Of a DNA stretch of 64,000 nucleotides, positions 17,149-25,882 are shown one piece after another (position 1 is the stretch's first letter; each line of letters opens with the position of its first letter). The DNA is from Glycocaulis profundi (GTDB taxonomy: Bacteria > Pseudomonadota > Alphaproteobacteria > Caulobacterales > Maricaulaceae): assembly GCA_007050995.1 (NCBI GenBank), contig VJOU01000011.1:59219-123218 (forward strand), in the 5' to 3' direction. The translations under genes and the position numbers were made by a program. Below the pieces are notes generated by a model. The model worked only from the letters and a program-made list of their open reading frames with translations. It had not been told where the DNA came from and ran no database searches.

Positions 17149-19476
17149 ATGAAAGCATCACGTTTCCTGGCAGGGGCCGGGCTCGCCGCGCTGATCGCGG
17201 CGACCGACGGCGCCCAGACGCTGGCCCAGCAGCTCGAAGTCATCACAGTCACCGCCCAGCGGCGCGAGCAGGCGGTCACCGACGTGCCGATCTCCATCAC
17301 GGTGGTGGAGGGCCAGACGCTCAATGATCTGAGCATCGACACTCTGGACGACCTTCAGCTGACCGTGCCGAACTTCCAGGTCACCCAGACCGGCATCGGC
17401 ACCCAGATGTACATCCGCGGCGTGGGCACCGGCAACGACCCCGCTTTCGAGCAGTCCGTCGCCCAGTTCATCGACGGCGTCAGCTATGGCCGCGCCCAGC
17501 TCATCCGCGCGCCCTTCTTCGACCTGCAGCGTGTCGAGGTGCTGCGCGGGCCCCAGTCGGTCCTGTTCGGCAAGAACACCGTGGCGGGCGCGCTCAGCCT
17601 GATCACCGCGCCCCCCACCCGCGAGACCGAAGGCTACGTCACCGCCACCTGGATGCCCGAGTTCGGCGACCGGCAGGTGGACGCGGCGGTCTCCGGGCCG
17701 CTCTCAGACCAGCTGATGGGCCGGGTGGCCGTGCGCTATTACGCCACCGACGGCTTCGTCTCCAATCCCAACAAGGGCCGCGACGAGCCGACCCGGGACG
17801 AGTTCGCCATCCGCGGCTCGCTCCTGTTCGAGCCCAACGACCGGTTCGACGCCACGCTGAAGCTGGAGCACAACCGCTTCGACGCGCGGGGCCGCGAGAT
17901 CGAGGTGGTGCGCGACATCAACACCCAGACCCTGCCCAACGGCGTGCCATTGACCTTCGCGAACGCGCTGACCGGGGCGGGCCTGCCCGGCGCGATCACC
18001 AACAGCGAGTTCAACTTCACCCGCGACGCGGATTCCGACGAGTTCGCCGACAACTCACTGTTCAACGCCACGCTGACGGCCAATTACGATCTGGGCTTCG
18101 GCACGCTGACCTCGGTCACCGGCTATGTGAACTACAGCCGCGACGAGCTCGCCGACCTCGATTTCACCAACTACTTCATCCTCACCGGCTTCCTGGACGA
18201 GGATTACGAGCAGTTCACCCAGGAAGTCCGGGTCGTGTCCGAGCAGGACCAGCGCCTGCGCTGGATCGCCGGCGGCTTCTATCAGTCCTCGACTCTGACC
18301 AACAACGACATCACCGGCTTCGGCCCCGCCATCGCCAATCTGGGCTTCGCGCCGCTGGCCAATGTCGGGCTGGAGCGCGACTACCAGACGGACTCCACCG
18401 CCTTCGCGCTGTTCGGCGAGCTGACCTACGATCTGACCGACCGGCTGCGGCTGATCGGCGGCCTGCGCTGGACCACCGAGGACAAGGACGCCAGCCGCCA
18501 GATCGTGGCGACCACCGACCCGCTGGCTTTCAACGCGCCGCTGGTGACCAATCCGGTGGTGCTGGCCACCATCCAGGCCGGGCTCGGCGTGGAGCTGAAC
18601 AATCCCGGCGGCGGCTCGGGCCATGACCTGAACCAGTCGCGGTCGGAAAGCCGGCTGACGCCCTCGGTCACGGTGGAGTTCGATGCGACCAACGACGTGA
18701 TGGTCTTCGCCTCCTACAAGGAAGGCTTCAAGGGCGGCGGCTTCGACGTGCGCGGCAACCGCACCGCCTTCTTCGAGTTCGCCGACGAGACGGCCCGCAC
18801 CTACGAGGCGGGCGTGCGCGCCGACCTGATGGCGGGACGGGCCCAGCTGAACGCGACGGCCTATTTCTCCGAATACTCCAACCTGCAGATCAGTCAGTTC
18901 GACGGCACGATCGGGTTCAATGTCGGCAATGCGGGCGAGACGGAGATTTCCGGCTTCGACATGGACGGCCGGATCGCGCTCACCAACGAACTCTCCCTGG
19001 CGGCGGGCGTGTCGTATCTCGACTTTGAATACACCGACTTCCGCCGCGGCAACTGCGCCTTCCAGCAGACGCCGGACGGCGACGTGGTCGACGGCGTGAC
19101 CCTGTGCGACTACACCGGCCGCCGCGGGCGCTTCACGCCTGAATGGACGAGCTTCGCGCGGCTCTCCTATGACCGGCCCGTCACCGAGACCATCGATTTC
19201 TCGGGCGTGCTCAACGTGGCCTACACGGGCAGCCACAACATCCATGACAATCTGGACCGCTTCGGCGAGGTGGACGGCTACACGATGGTCGATCTCAGGG
19301 CCGGTTTCGGGACAGAGCGCTGGGACGTGGCCTTCCTGGGCCGCAACCTGCTCGACGAGCGGGTGCTGACCTTCGCCGCGAACGTGCCGTTCGCCAGCTC
19401 GGTCGGCGCGAACACCCAGTACGCCGTGCCGCTGCGCCCGCGTGTTCTGGGCGTGCAGGCCTCGCTGCGTTTCTAA
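17149..19476 (+). CDS. TonB-dependent receptor (block B)
   Basis: 775-aa outer-membrane receptor. The ATG at 17149 follows GGGGAGGA; the signal peptide (MKASRFLAGAGLAALIAATD) ends near QTLAQ. TonB box LEVITVTAQRR, plug with MYIRGVGTGNDPAFEQS, and VEVLRGPQSVLFGKNTVAGA; the barrel ends with LGVQASLRF (terminal Phe). The FGKNTVAGAL type is abundant in sphingomonads and Caulobacterales. A block-B motif lies just upstream, so it should be coregulated with the PaaN, ligase, SDR and thiolase operons. A strong terminator follows at once. Confidence 0.93.
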   Translation: MKASRFLAGAGLAALIAATDGAQTLAQQLEVITVTAQRREQAVTDVPISITVVEGQTLNDLSIDTLDDLQLTVPNFQVTQTGIGTQMYIRGVGTGNDPAFEQSVAQFIDGVSYGRAQLIRAPFFDLQRVEVLRGPQSVLFGKNTVAGALSLITAPPTRETEGYVTATWMPEFGDRQVDAAVSGPLSDQLMGRVAVRYYATDGFVSNPNKGRDEPTRDEFAIRGSLLFEPNDRFDATLKLEHNRFDARGREIEVVRDINTQTLPNGVPLTFANALTGAGLPGAITNSEFNFTRDADSDEFADNSLFNATLTANYDLGFGTLTSVTGYVNYSRDELADLDFTNYFILTGFLDEDYEQFTQEVRVVSEQDQRLRWIAGGFYQSSTLTNNDITGFGPAIANLGFAPLANVGLERDYQTDSTAFALFGELTYDLTDRLRLIGGLRWTTEDKDASRQIVATTDPLAFNAPLVTNPVVLATIQAGLGVELNNPGGGSGHDLNQSRSESRLTPSVTVEFDATNDVMVFASYKEGFKGGGFDVRGNRTAFFEFADETARTYEAGVRADLMAGRAQLNATAYFSEYSNLQISQFDGTIGFNVGNAGETEISGFDMDGRIALTNELSLAAGVSYLDFEYTDFRRGNCAFQQTPDGDVVDGVTLCDYTGRRGRFTPEWTSFARLSYDRPVTETIDFSGVLNVAYTGSHNIHDNLDRFGEVDGYTMVDLRAGFGTERWDVAFLGRNLLDERVLTFAANVPFASSVGANTQYAVPLRPRVLGVQASLRF

Positions 19477-19500
19477 TTTCCTCCAGGGAAGCCTGACTTG

Positions 19501-19535
19501 ACCCCCGCTCCGCCCCGGAGCGGGGGTTTTCTTGT
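19501..19535 (+). terminator. Rho-independent terminator after the block-B receptor
   Basis: Perfect 11-bp stem ACCCCCGCTCC / GGAGCGGGGGT with a GCCCC loop, then TTTCTTGT. It ends at the last base of the convergent NTF2-like gene, so it serves mainly the plus-strand receptor gene. Confidence 0.9.
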
Positions 19536-19969
19536 CAGCTCTGCGAGGGGCGGTCGATGAGATCGCGGGCGTAATCGGGCAGTTCGGCGGCCCCGGCCAC
19601 CTGCCCGTCGATCAGGGCGCGGTCGAAATAGTCCCGCCAGCCGGTGATCAGCCCTTCAGGGCCGAAATCCACGATCCCCGCATAGGGCACGAGCACGCGC
19701 TGGCCGGACGGGCCGTCGAAATCCTCAGCCGCCTCGTAGAACAGCCGGTCTTCGGTCTCCGCATGGGTGAACAGGCGCAGGCGGCTGTTGGACGAGACCT
19801 GCCCGTAAGCTTTCAGGAAGGCGACGGACTCCTCGCGCCCGATGGCGGGCGGCTTGGTGGTCGCCGAGAAATGCCACACCACGTCCGGGGACAGGCGGGC
19901 GGCCACGGCCTCCAGATCGCCGCGCTTCCAGTCCGCGACAAGATCGAGAAAGCTCTGAAGATGGCTCAT
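19535..19969 (-). CDS. NTF2/SnoaL-like protein (limonene-epoxide-hydrolase-like fold)
   Basis: 144-aa cone-shaped NTF2-like protein. Features are an N-terminal helix pair, VVWHFS, and the C-terminal ITGWRDYFD block resembling the Arg-Asp region of SnoaL and limonene-epoxide-hydrolase relatives. Possible roles are epoxide hydrolysis, isomerisation or dehydration of a catabolic intermediate; I cannot assign one. The ATG overlaps the stop of the upstream SDR gene (ATGA), so the two form an operon that starts next to a block-B motif. Confidence 0.7.
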   Translation of the reverse strand: MSHLQSFLDLVADWKRGDLEAVAARLSPDVVWHFSATTKPPAIGREESVAFLKAYGQVSSNSRLRLFTHAETEDRLFYEAAEDFDGPSGQRVLVPYAGIVDFGPEGLITGWRDYFDRALIDGQVAGAAELPDYARDLIDRPSQS

Positions 19970-20922
19970 GCGGCGTCTCCGGTCTGAAGGCGCGCCCTGA
20001 TGGCGGCGGCATCGGTTTCAAGCTTGCCCCGGATGTCGGCGTCGCTGGCGAGCGGGGTCCGGGTCCGCTTGAAGGCGTGGGCGGGGCGGGGGCCGCGGTC
20101 GAACCACAGCGCGCCGGGTTTGGGCGCGGGACGTTCGGCGATCAGCCACAGGGCGGTGTCCGCGCCCTGGTCCTCGTTGCGCAGGACCGATTTGAGCACC
20201 TTGCGGAATTTGGGCAGCGAACGCTTCACCCCGTCGGTGTCCACCCATCCCGGATGCATGGTCCAGGCGGCGTAGCCGCGCGCGGCCCACTCGTCCGACA
20301 GCACCAGCTGGGCGCGCTTGTGGGTCGCGTAGGCGGCGAAGCCGTTATAGCCCTCAGGCTTCTGCTCCATGTAAACGAGGTTCTGAGGCGCGTTGTACAT
20401 GCCGCCCGAGGCCATGTTGACCACGGCCCCGCCGGGCTTGAGGGCGCCCGACGCCATCAGCGCCTCGGTCAGGATGAACGGGTTGAGGATGTTGACCGCG
20501 TACATCGCGTCGACTCCCTCGCCCGTGGCCGCGTGGGCATGGTTGAGCACGCCGACATTGTTGACGACCGCGTCCACGCCGCCGGGCCGGGCGGCGAGCG
20601 CGTCCGCCAGCGCCAGCGTGTCCGCCGCGAGCGACAGGTCAGCCTTGAACGGCTCGATCCGTCCCGGCAGCCCCTCGGTGCCCGCCACGAGTTTCGCGAG
20701 CTTGCCGTCGCCGCGCCCGACCGCCAGGGCGGTCCCGCCGCTTCTCGCGACGCCCAGCGCCATCGCCGCGCCGATCCCGCCGGTCGCGCCGGTGATCAGC
20801 ACCGCGCGGCCTTTCAGTCCCTCATGCTGCTCGGGAACGCTGAGGCCCTTCAGGGTGAAGCCGATCCGCGAGAACGGGATCAGGAAGCGGCCATAGAAAT
20901 TGATCGTTTTGGACAGGCTCAC
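19966..20922 (-). CDS. SDR family oxidoreductase (DHRS12-like)
   Basis: 318-aa short-chain dehydrogenase/reductase with a ~35-residue N-terminal extension before the Rossmann motif TGATGGIGAAMA. It has NNVG in place of NNAG, then NMASGGMY and the catalytic YATHK (Tyr-x3-Lys). The C-terminal part (WTMHPGWVDTDGVKRSLPKF) is typical of the DHRS12/retinol-dehydrogenase-like group acting on hydrophobic alcohols or ketones. It is divergent from the PaaN-like gene, and a block-B motif lies between them. Confidence 0.85.
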   Translation of the reverse strand: MSLSKTINFYGRFLIPFSRIGFTLKGLSVPEQHEGLKGRAVLITGATGGIGAAMALGVARSGGTALAVGRGDGKLAKLVAGTEGLPGRIEPFKADLSLAADTLALADALAARPGGVDAVVNNVGVLNHAHAATGEGVDAMYAVNILNPFILTEALMASGALKPGGAVVNMASGGMYNAPQNLVYMEQKPEGYNGFAAYATHKRAQLVLSDEWAARGYAAWTMHPGWVDTDGVKRSLPKFRKVLKSVLRNEDQGADTALWLIAERPAPKPGALWFDRGPRPAHAFKRTRTPLASDADIRGKLETDAAAIRARLQTGDAA

Positions 20923-20974
20923 CGGCGGATCCTCCCTGTGGTGTCAGGGCTGGAGACTAGACCGCCCATGTCGC

Positions 20975-20989
20975 TTGCACAACCATACC
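20975..20989 (+). promoter_or_regulatory. Block-B regulatory motif, copy b
   Basis: TTGCACAACCATACC in the 110-base divergent gap, 43 bases before the PaaN-like ATG and 52 bases from the SDR start on the other strand. Confidence 0.6.
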
Positions 20990-21032
20990 CAATTGCGCCA
21001 CGATGCGCCGCAAGACACCGCAGGAGCTTTGA

Positions 21033-22742
21033 ATGACCGCCCGACCCGCCGATCTGGCCGCGCGCCACGCTCATCATCTTCAGGCCGCGCTGAAGGCCTG
21101 CGCCACCCGCGAGCAGTGGAGCCCCTTCAAGGAATCGCCCAGCTCGAAAATCCATGGCGAGGAACGGCCCGCCGAGGGCAAGGCGCGTTTCGACGCCCTG
21201 CTGGGCCGGCCCTTCGAGCTGGACCAGCCGGGGACCGTGGGCACGGTGGGTCACGAGGTCTCGCCCTACACCCTCGAACCGCTCGGCATCGCCTATCCCA
21301 AATCCGATCCGGACGCGCTGTTCAGCGCCGCGCGCAAGGCGATGACCGGCTGGAACCGGCTCACCCCGGACGAGCGGGCGGGAGTGTGCCTCGAGATGGC
21401 GTTCGCGCTGGAGGAGCAGGCCTTCGCCAACGCCCACGCCACCATGCACACCGCCGGGCAGGCTTATCTGATGGCGTTCTCGGGCAGCGGCGCGAACGCG
21501 CTGGACCGGGGCGTGGAGGCGCTGGCCTACGCGTACAAAGCCATGGCCGACGTGCCTCGCGACGCCGAGTGGGAGAAGGATTTCGGACGCACCGGCGTGG
21601 TGCGTCTGAAAAAGACCTACCGGCTGCGGCCGCGCGGCGTGGCGGTGGTGGTGTGCTGCGCCACCTTCCCGCTGTGGAACGCCTACCCGGCGGTGTTCGC
21701 CAATCTGGTGACGGGCAACGCGGCGATCCTGAAGCCCCACCCCAACGGCATCCTGCCCGTCGCGATGGCCGTCAAGCGGATGCGCGAGGTTCTGGCGGGA
21801 GCGGGGCTGGACCCTGACATGGTGCTGTTGGCCGCCGACGAGCGCGAGGCGCCGGTCACGATCGACCTTCTCAGGCACCCCGCCTGCGCGATCATCGACT
21901 ACACCGGCAGCCAGCGCTTCGGCGCCTGGATCGAGGCCAACTGCGCGGACCGGCTGGTCTACACCGAGACCGCCGGGTGCAACGCGGTGGTGCTGGACAG
22001 TTCAGACGATCTGGACGGGGCCATCGGCGGGCTGGCCAACGGGCTGTGCGGCTTCTCCGCCCAGATGTGCACCAGCCCCCAGAACGTCCACATCCCCGAG
22101 ACCGGCGTGCGCGCGGGCGGCAAGGCGCTCAGCTTCGAAGAGACCGCCCGGCGCATCGTGGACGCGATCACCCAGCGCACCGCCAACCCCGCCCGCGCGG
22201 CGGGCCTGTGCGGGGCGGTCCAGGCCGAACAGTCGCTCGCGCTCATCCGCGAGATCCGGGAGAAGGTGCTGGCGGCGGGCGGCAGGGTGCTGCTGGAGTC
22301 CCGTCCCTACGCTCACCCTGACTTCCCCGGCGCCCGCACGGCGACCCCGCTCGTGGTCTCGGTCGAAGCCGGGCAGGTCGAGCTTTACGGCGAAGAAGTG
22401 TTCGCGCCGGTCTGCTTCGTGATCCGCGAGGCGTCCAGCGAGGCGGCGCTGGAGAACGCGGCGCACATCGCCACGGAGCGCGGTGCGATCTCGTCCTACC
22501 TCTACTCGGCGGACCGCAGCTTCATCGAAACCGCGCAGGACCGCTTCGCCGACGCCGGCGCGTCGCTGTGGATCAACATGGACCAGCGCATGCCGATCAA
22601 TTTCGCGGCGGCCTATTCAGACTATCACGTCACCGGACTGAACCCGGCGGGCAATGCCTGTCTGGCGGATCTGGCCTTCGTGGCCGACCGCTTCCGCATC
22701 GTGCAGTTCCGCGAGCCCGTGCCCGCGGCGGCGGCCGAATGA
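21033..22742 (+). CDS. PaaN-like aldehyde dehydrogenase
   Basis: 569-aa member of the aldehyde dehydrogenase superfamily, closest by motif to the stand-alone PaaN proteins linked to phenylacetate degradation (EQWSPFKE...SSKIHGE, VMHTAGQAFM-like THTAGQAY, PRGVAVVVCCATFPLWNAYP, catalytic Cys in SAQMCTSPQN near 345, Glu in YTETAGCN). No ring hydroxylase (PaaABCDE) or phenylacetate-CoA ligase is in the window, so oxidation of another (possibly CoA-bound or oxygenase-derived) aldehyde is as likely. GCAGGAG precedes the ATG; the stop overlaps the thioesterase start as ATGA. Confidence 0.85.
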   Translation: MTARPADLAARHAHHLQAALKACATREQWSPFKESPSSKIHGEERPAEGKARFDALLGRPFELDQPGTVGTVGHEVSPYTLEPLGIAYPKSDPDALFSAARKAMTGWNRLTPDERAGVCLEMAFALEEQAFANAHATMHTAGQAYLMAFSGSGANALDRGVEALAYAYKAMADVPRDAEWEKDFGRTGVVRLKKTYRLRPRGVAVVVCCATFPLWNAYPAVFANLVTGNAAILKPHPNGILPVAMAVKRMREVLAGAGLDPDMVLLAADEREAPVTIDLLRHPACAIIDYTGSQRFGAWIEANCADRLVYTETAGCNAVVLDSSDDLDGAIGGLANGLCGFSAQMCTSPQNVHIPETGVRAGGKALSFEETARRIVDAITQRTANPARAAGLCGAVQAEQSLALIREIREKVLAAGGRVLLESRPYAHPDFPGARTATPLVVSVEAGQVELYGEEVFAPVCFVIREASSEAALENAAHIATERGAISSYLYSADRSFIETAQDRFADAGASLWINMDQRMPINFAAAYSDYHVTGLNPAGNACLADLAFVADRFRIVQFREPVPAAAAE

Positions 22743-23185
22743 GCGCCCCGGCCTTCGACGGCTCGGGACTGGACATCCTGACCGCCTGGCGCGCGGCGGG
22801 CCGGATTCCCGGTTTCGCGACACTGCTGGGCTTCGACGTGGCGGAGTTCGCCGACGGGACGGCCCGGCTGGAATGCCCGGTGACGCCCGACCACGCCAAT
22901 CTGATGGCGGGCGTGCATGGCGGGGTGATGGCCGGGCTGATGGACGCGGTGACCGGCTGCGCCCTGCTGACCCTGCTGGACGACCGCCAGCGCTTCGCGA
23001 CCACCGATCTGCAGGTGCGCTATGTCCGCGCCGCGCCGATCTCCACCGAACGGCTCGTGGCCGAAGCCCGGATCGTGCATCGCGGGCGGACGCTGGCGGT
23101 GGCCGACTGCACGGTGTCGTCCGACGCGGGCGTGCACGCGCGCGGCACGGCGGGGATGATGATCACGCCGCGTCCGAAGGGCTGA
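22739..23185 (+). CDS. PaaI-like hotdog-fold acyl-CoA thioesterase
   Basis: 148-aa single hotdog-domain thioesterase. Family features: CPVTPDHANLMAGVHGGVMAGLMDAVTGCA (the HGGV turn and the acidic Asp on the hotdog helix), then DLQVRYVRAAP. It probably frees CoA by hydrolysing dead-end acyl- or aryl-CoA esters made by the linked pathway. Its start overlaps the PaaN-like stop (ATGA). Its last 23 bases overlap the 3' end of the convergent ligase gene. Confidence 0.88.
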   Translation: MSAPAFDGSGLDILTAWRAAGRIPGFATLLGFDVAEFADGTARLECPVTPDHANLMAGVHGGVMAGLMDAVTGCALLTLLDDRQRFATTDLQVRYVRAAPISTERLVAEARIVHRGRTLAVADCTVSSDAGVHARGTAGMMITPRPKG

Positions 23186-24641
23186 ACAGCGCGGCGACCT
23201 CGCGGCGCACCACCTTGCCCACGGCGTTGCGCGGCAGGGCCTCGATCCGGTGGATGGCCTTGGGGGCCGCCACCGCGCCGATGGCCGTTTTCACCGCCGC
23301 GCGCAGGTCGTCGTCACGCGCTTCGGGCCGCGCCACCACGGCGGCCTCCACCCGCTCGCCCCAGTAAGGGTCGGCCACGCCGAACACGCAGGCCTCCGCC
23401 ACGCCCTCCACCGACAGCAGGGCCCGCTCGACCTCGGCCGGATAGACGTTGAAGCCGCCGGTGATCAGCATCTCGCGCGAGCGCCCGCGGATGAACAGAT
23501 GCCCGTCCGCGTCGATGCGGCCCAGATCGCCGGTCTTCAGCCAGCCATCCTGCACGTCCAGCGGCTCGCCGGTCAGATAGCGCGGCGCGACCAGCGGCCC
23601 GCGCGCGGCGATCTCCCCCGTCCCGTCCGGGCCGGGATCGAGGATGCGCAGCCCGATGGAGGGGCAGGCGCGACCGGCGCTCTCCAGCTTTCCCGTCTCC
23701 GCCATCTCTCCGGCTGTCATCGCCGCCAGCGCCATGGGCGCCTCGACCTGGCCGTACATGGCCGCGATCTTCGGTCCGAAGGCCGTCCACGCCCGGCGGA
23801 TCTGGGCCGGAGGCATGGGGGCGGCGGAATAGATCAGCTCGCGCAGCGCGGGGAAGCGCCCGGGCCGCGCCTGCCCGCTTTCGGTCAGCTTGATGATGAG
23901 GGTGGGCGGCATGAAGGCCAGCGTCACGCCTTCGCGCGCCATCGCGTCCAGCAGGGCCTCAGGCCCGAGGTCGGAGGCGATGACATGCCGCCCGCCCGCG
24001 ATCAGCACCGGCAGCAGCATGTGGAAAGCCCCGTGCGACAGGGGCGCGGCGGCCAAATTGACGTCCTCGCCAGTGATCGCGAACACCGCGGTCAGGTCCT
24101 CAATGACGGTGGCGATCACGCGCTGGGTCTGGGCGACGGCCTTGGGACGGCCGGTGGTCCCGCCGGTCAGCTTCACGCTCATCACGTGATCGGGCGTGAG
24201 CGCGGGCGGCCGCCAGCTCCCGGCGTCGGCGCCGAGGGCGTCCAGGCCGCGCGGATCGCCTGCCCTGAAACGCGCCACGGGCAGGCCGCCGCCGCTCACG
24301 CAGTCCGCGCAGGCCTCGTCCAGCAGCAGGAGGGCGGGGCGGAGCGTCTCGCAGATCTCGTCGTTCAGGGCCGGGGCGCTGCGCGGATTGAGGGGCAGCC
24401 AGGCGTAGCCGGCGAGGAAGATTCCGAACATCGCCACGACATGGTCGGCATGGTTCTTCGCCGCCAGCGCGACGATGGCCTCAGGATCGTCGCCCAGCCG
24501 CTGCTGAAGACCCGCCGCCAGCGCCGTCGCCCGGCGGGCGAGCTCGCCGTGGGTCAGCCGTCCGCCCAGATCGTCGTGAAGCGCGACCCGGTCCGGCCAG
24601 CGCGCCGCGGCGTCCAGAAAGCGCAGAATGGACGGGGTCAT
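23163..24641 (-). CDS. AMP-dependent acyl-CoA ligase (shorter type)
   Basis: 492-aa class I adenylate-forming ligase. P-loop KLTGGTTGRPKAVAQT (around 165-180), PLSHGAFHMLLPVL, MYGQVEAPM, WLKTGDLGRIDADG, and C-terminal catalytic Lys in RNAVGKVVR. The threshold motif LTGGTTG differs from the usual SGTTG. The ATG overlaps the thiolase stop (ATGA). It is last in a ligase-thiolase-ligase operon. A second ligase in the same operon suggests two different acids, or two stages of degradation, must be activated. Confidence 0.88.
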   Translation of the reverse strand: MTPSILRFLDAAARWPDRVALHDDLGGRLTHGELARRATALAAGLQQRLGDDPEAIVALAAKNHADHVVAMFGIFLAGYAWLPLNPRSAPALNDEICETLRPALLLLDEACADCVSGGGLPVARFRAGDPRGLDALGADAGSWRPPALTPDHVMSVKLTGGTTGRPKAVAQTQRVIATVIEDLTAVFAITGEDVNLAAAPLSHGAFHMLLPVLIAGGRHVIASDLGPEALLDAMAREGVTLAFMPPTLIIKLTESGQARPGRFPALRELIYSAAPMPPAQIRRAWTAFGPKIAAMYGQVEAPMALAAMTAGEMAETGKLESAGRACPSIGLRILDPGPDGTGEIAARGPLVAPRYLTGEPLDVQDGWLKTGDLGRIDADGHLFIRGRSREMLITGGFNVYPAEVERALLSVEGVAEACVFGVADPYWGERVEAAVVARPEARDDDLRAAVKTAIGAVAAPKAIHRIEALPRNAVGKVVRREVAALFSPSDAA

Positions 24642-25882
24642 GCGGGCCGCTCCAGCACCGTCACCGCGGTCGCGGCCTCCTCGGTCTGCAGGAAGCCGCC
24701 TCCATTTTCCGCCACGGCGATGCGGGCGCCGGGAACCTGCCGCTCGCCCGCATCGCCGCGCAGGTGCAGGCACAGCTCGTAAAGCTGGGCGATGCCGGTG
24801 GCGCCGACGGGGTGGCCTTTCGAGACCAGGCCGCCGGACGGATTGACCGGAACCCGGCCGCCCAGCGTGGTGTGGCCGGCCTCGGCGAACGGCCCGCCCT
24901 CGCCGATCGGGCACAGGCCCAGATTCTCCACCTGCTGGATCTCCGAGTAGGCCGTGGCGTCGTGGACCTCGGCCAGATCGACGTCTTCAGGGCCGACCGC
25001 CGCCGCCTCATAAGCGGCGCGGGCCACGCGGGCGCCGACATGGGCGGCGAAATCGTCCGGCGCCCGGTCCGCCCCGCTGCCCAGCGCGAAGCCGCGCAGC
25101 CTGACCGCCCGCGCGCGGATTTCTGCGGGCACGACGTCTTCGGCCATCAGGACCAGCGCCGCCGCGCCGTCGCTGACCGGGGCGCACATGGACCGGGTGA
25201 AGGGCCAGACGATCAGCCTGTCGGCCAGCACCTCGTCCACGGTCATCGGCGTGCGGTACTGCGACAGCGGATTGAGCGCGGAATGGACGTGGTTTTTCGA
25301 CGCGACGACGGCCAGCTGGCGCCGGGTGGTGCCGAAGGTCTTCATGTGCAGCCGGGCGAAGGCGGCGTAGCTGTCCATGAAGAAGCTGCGCGTCTCGGCC
25401 TCCCGGCCCCGCAGCGCTTCGGGGATCAGGTCGGCGGCCAGGGCGGAGACGTCCGCATGGATGCGGTCGATGTCCTCGATGTCGGTGCCGCCGCGGAAGG
25501 CGGCGGCGACCTTCTCGGGCCGGTCGGGAAAAAACATTTTCTCCGCGCCGACCACCAGCGCGGTCGAGCACAGGCCCGCGCGGATCGCGGCGGCGGCCTG
25601 GATCACGGCGGTGGAGCCCGAGGCGCAGGCGTTCTCGACATTGACGACCGGGATCGCCCCGATGCCCATCGCCCTCAGCGCGACCTGTCCGCGGATGGTG
25701 TTCTGACCTTCCAGCATGGGCTGGCGGGTGTTGGAGAACCAGGCCGCCTCGATCCGCTCGGGCCCGATCCCGGCATCGGCCAGCGCGCCCCTGACCGCCT
25801 CGGCGGTCAGGGATTTGACGCTGGCCTCGGGGCGCTTGCCCATCGCCGTCATGGCGATCCCGGCGATGAACAGCGCGGTCAT
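24638..25882 (-). CDS. SCP-x-type thiolase / acyl-CoA acyltransferase
   Basis: 414-aa thiolase-fold enzyme. The nucleophile Cys is in ENACASGSTA (about residue 92). Downstream blocks are EVHDATAYSEIQQVENLG and SGGLVSKGHPVGATG with the catalytic His. In many SCP-x thiolases the residue after HD is Cys; here it is Ala, as in a common thiolase subgroup of unclear specificity. It should cleave a 3-ketoacyl-CoA, or act as an acyltransferase or aldolase-like partner. Translationally coupled on both sides (ATGA overlaps). Confidence 0.88.
   Translation of the reverse strand: MTALFIAGIAMTAMGKRPEASVKSLTAEAVRGALADAGIGPERIEAAWFSNTRQPMLEGQNTIRGQVALRAMGIGAIPVVNVENACASGSTAVIQAAAAIRAGLCSTALVVGAEKMFFPDRPEKVAAAFRGGTDIEDIDRIHADVSALAADLIPEALRGREAETRSFFMDSYAAFARLHMKTFGTTRRQLAVVASKNHVHSALNPLSQYRTPMTVDEVLADRLIVWPFTRSMCAPVSDGAAALVLMAEDVVPAEIRARAVRLRGFALGSGADRAPDDFAAHVGARVARAAYEAAAVGPEDVDLAEVHDATAYSEIQQVENLGLCPIGEGGPFAEAGHTTLGGRVPVNPSGGLVSKGHPVGATGIAQLYELCLHLRGDAGERQVPGARIAVAENGGGFLQTEEAATAVTVLERPA

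Noticed and set aside
21033..23185. PaaN/PaaI pair as proof of phenylacetate degradation
   Set aside because: No PaaABCDE, PaaK, PaaG or PaaJ gene accompanies them; both families also occur in other CoA pathways.
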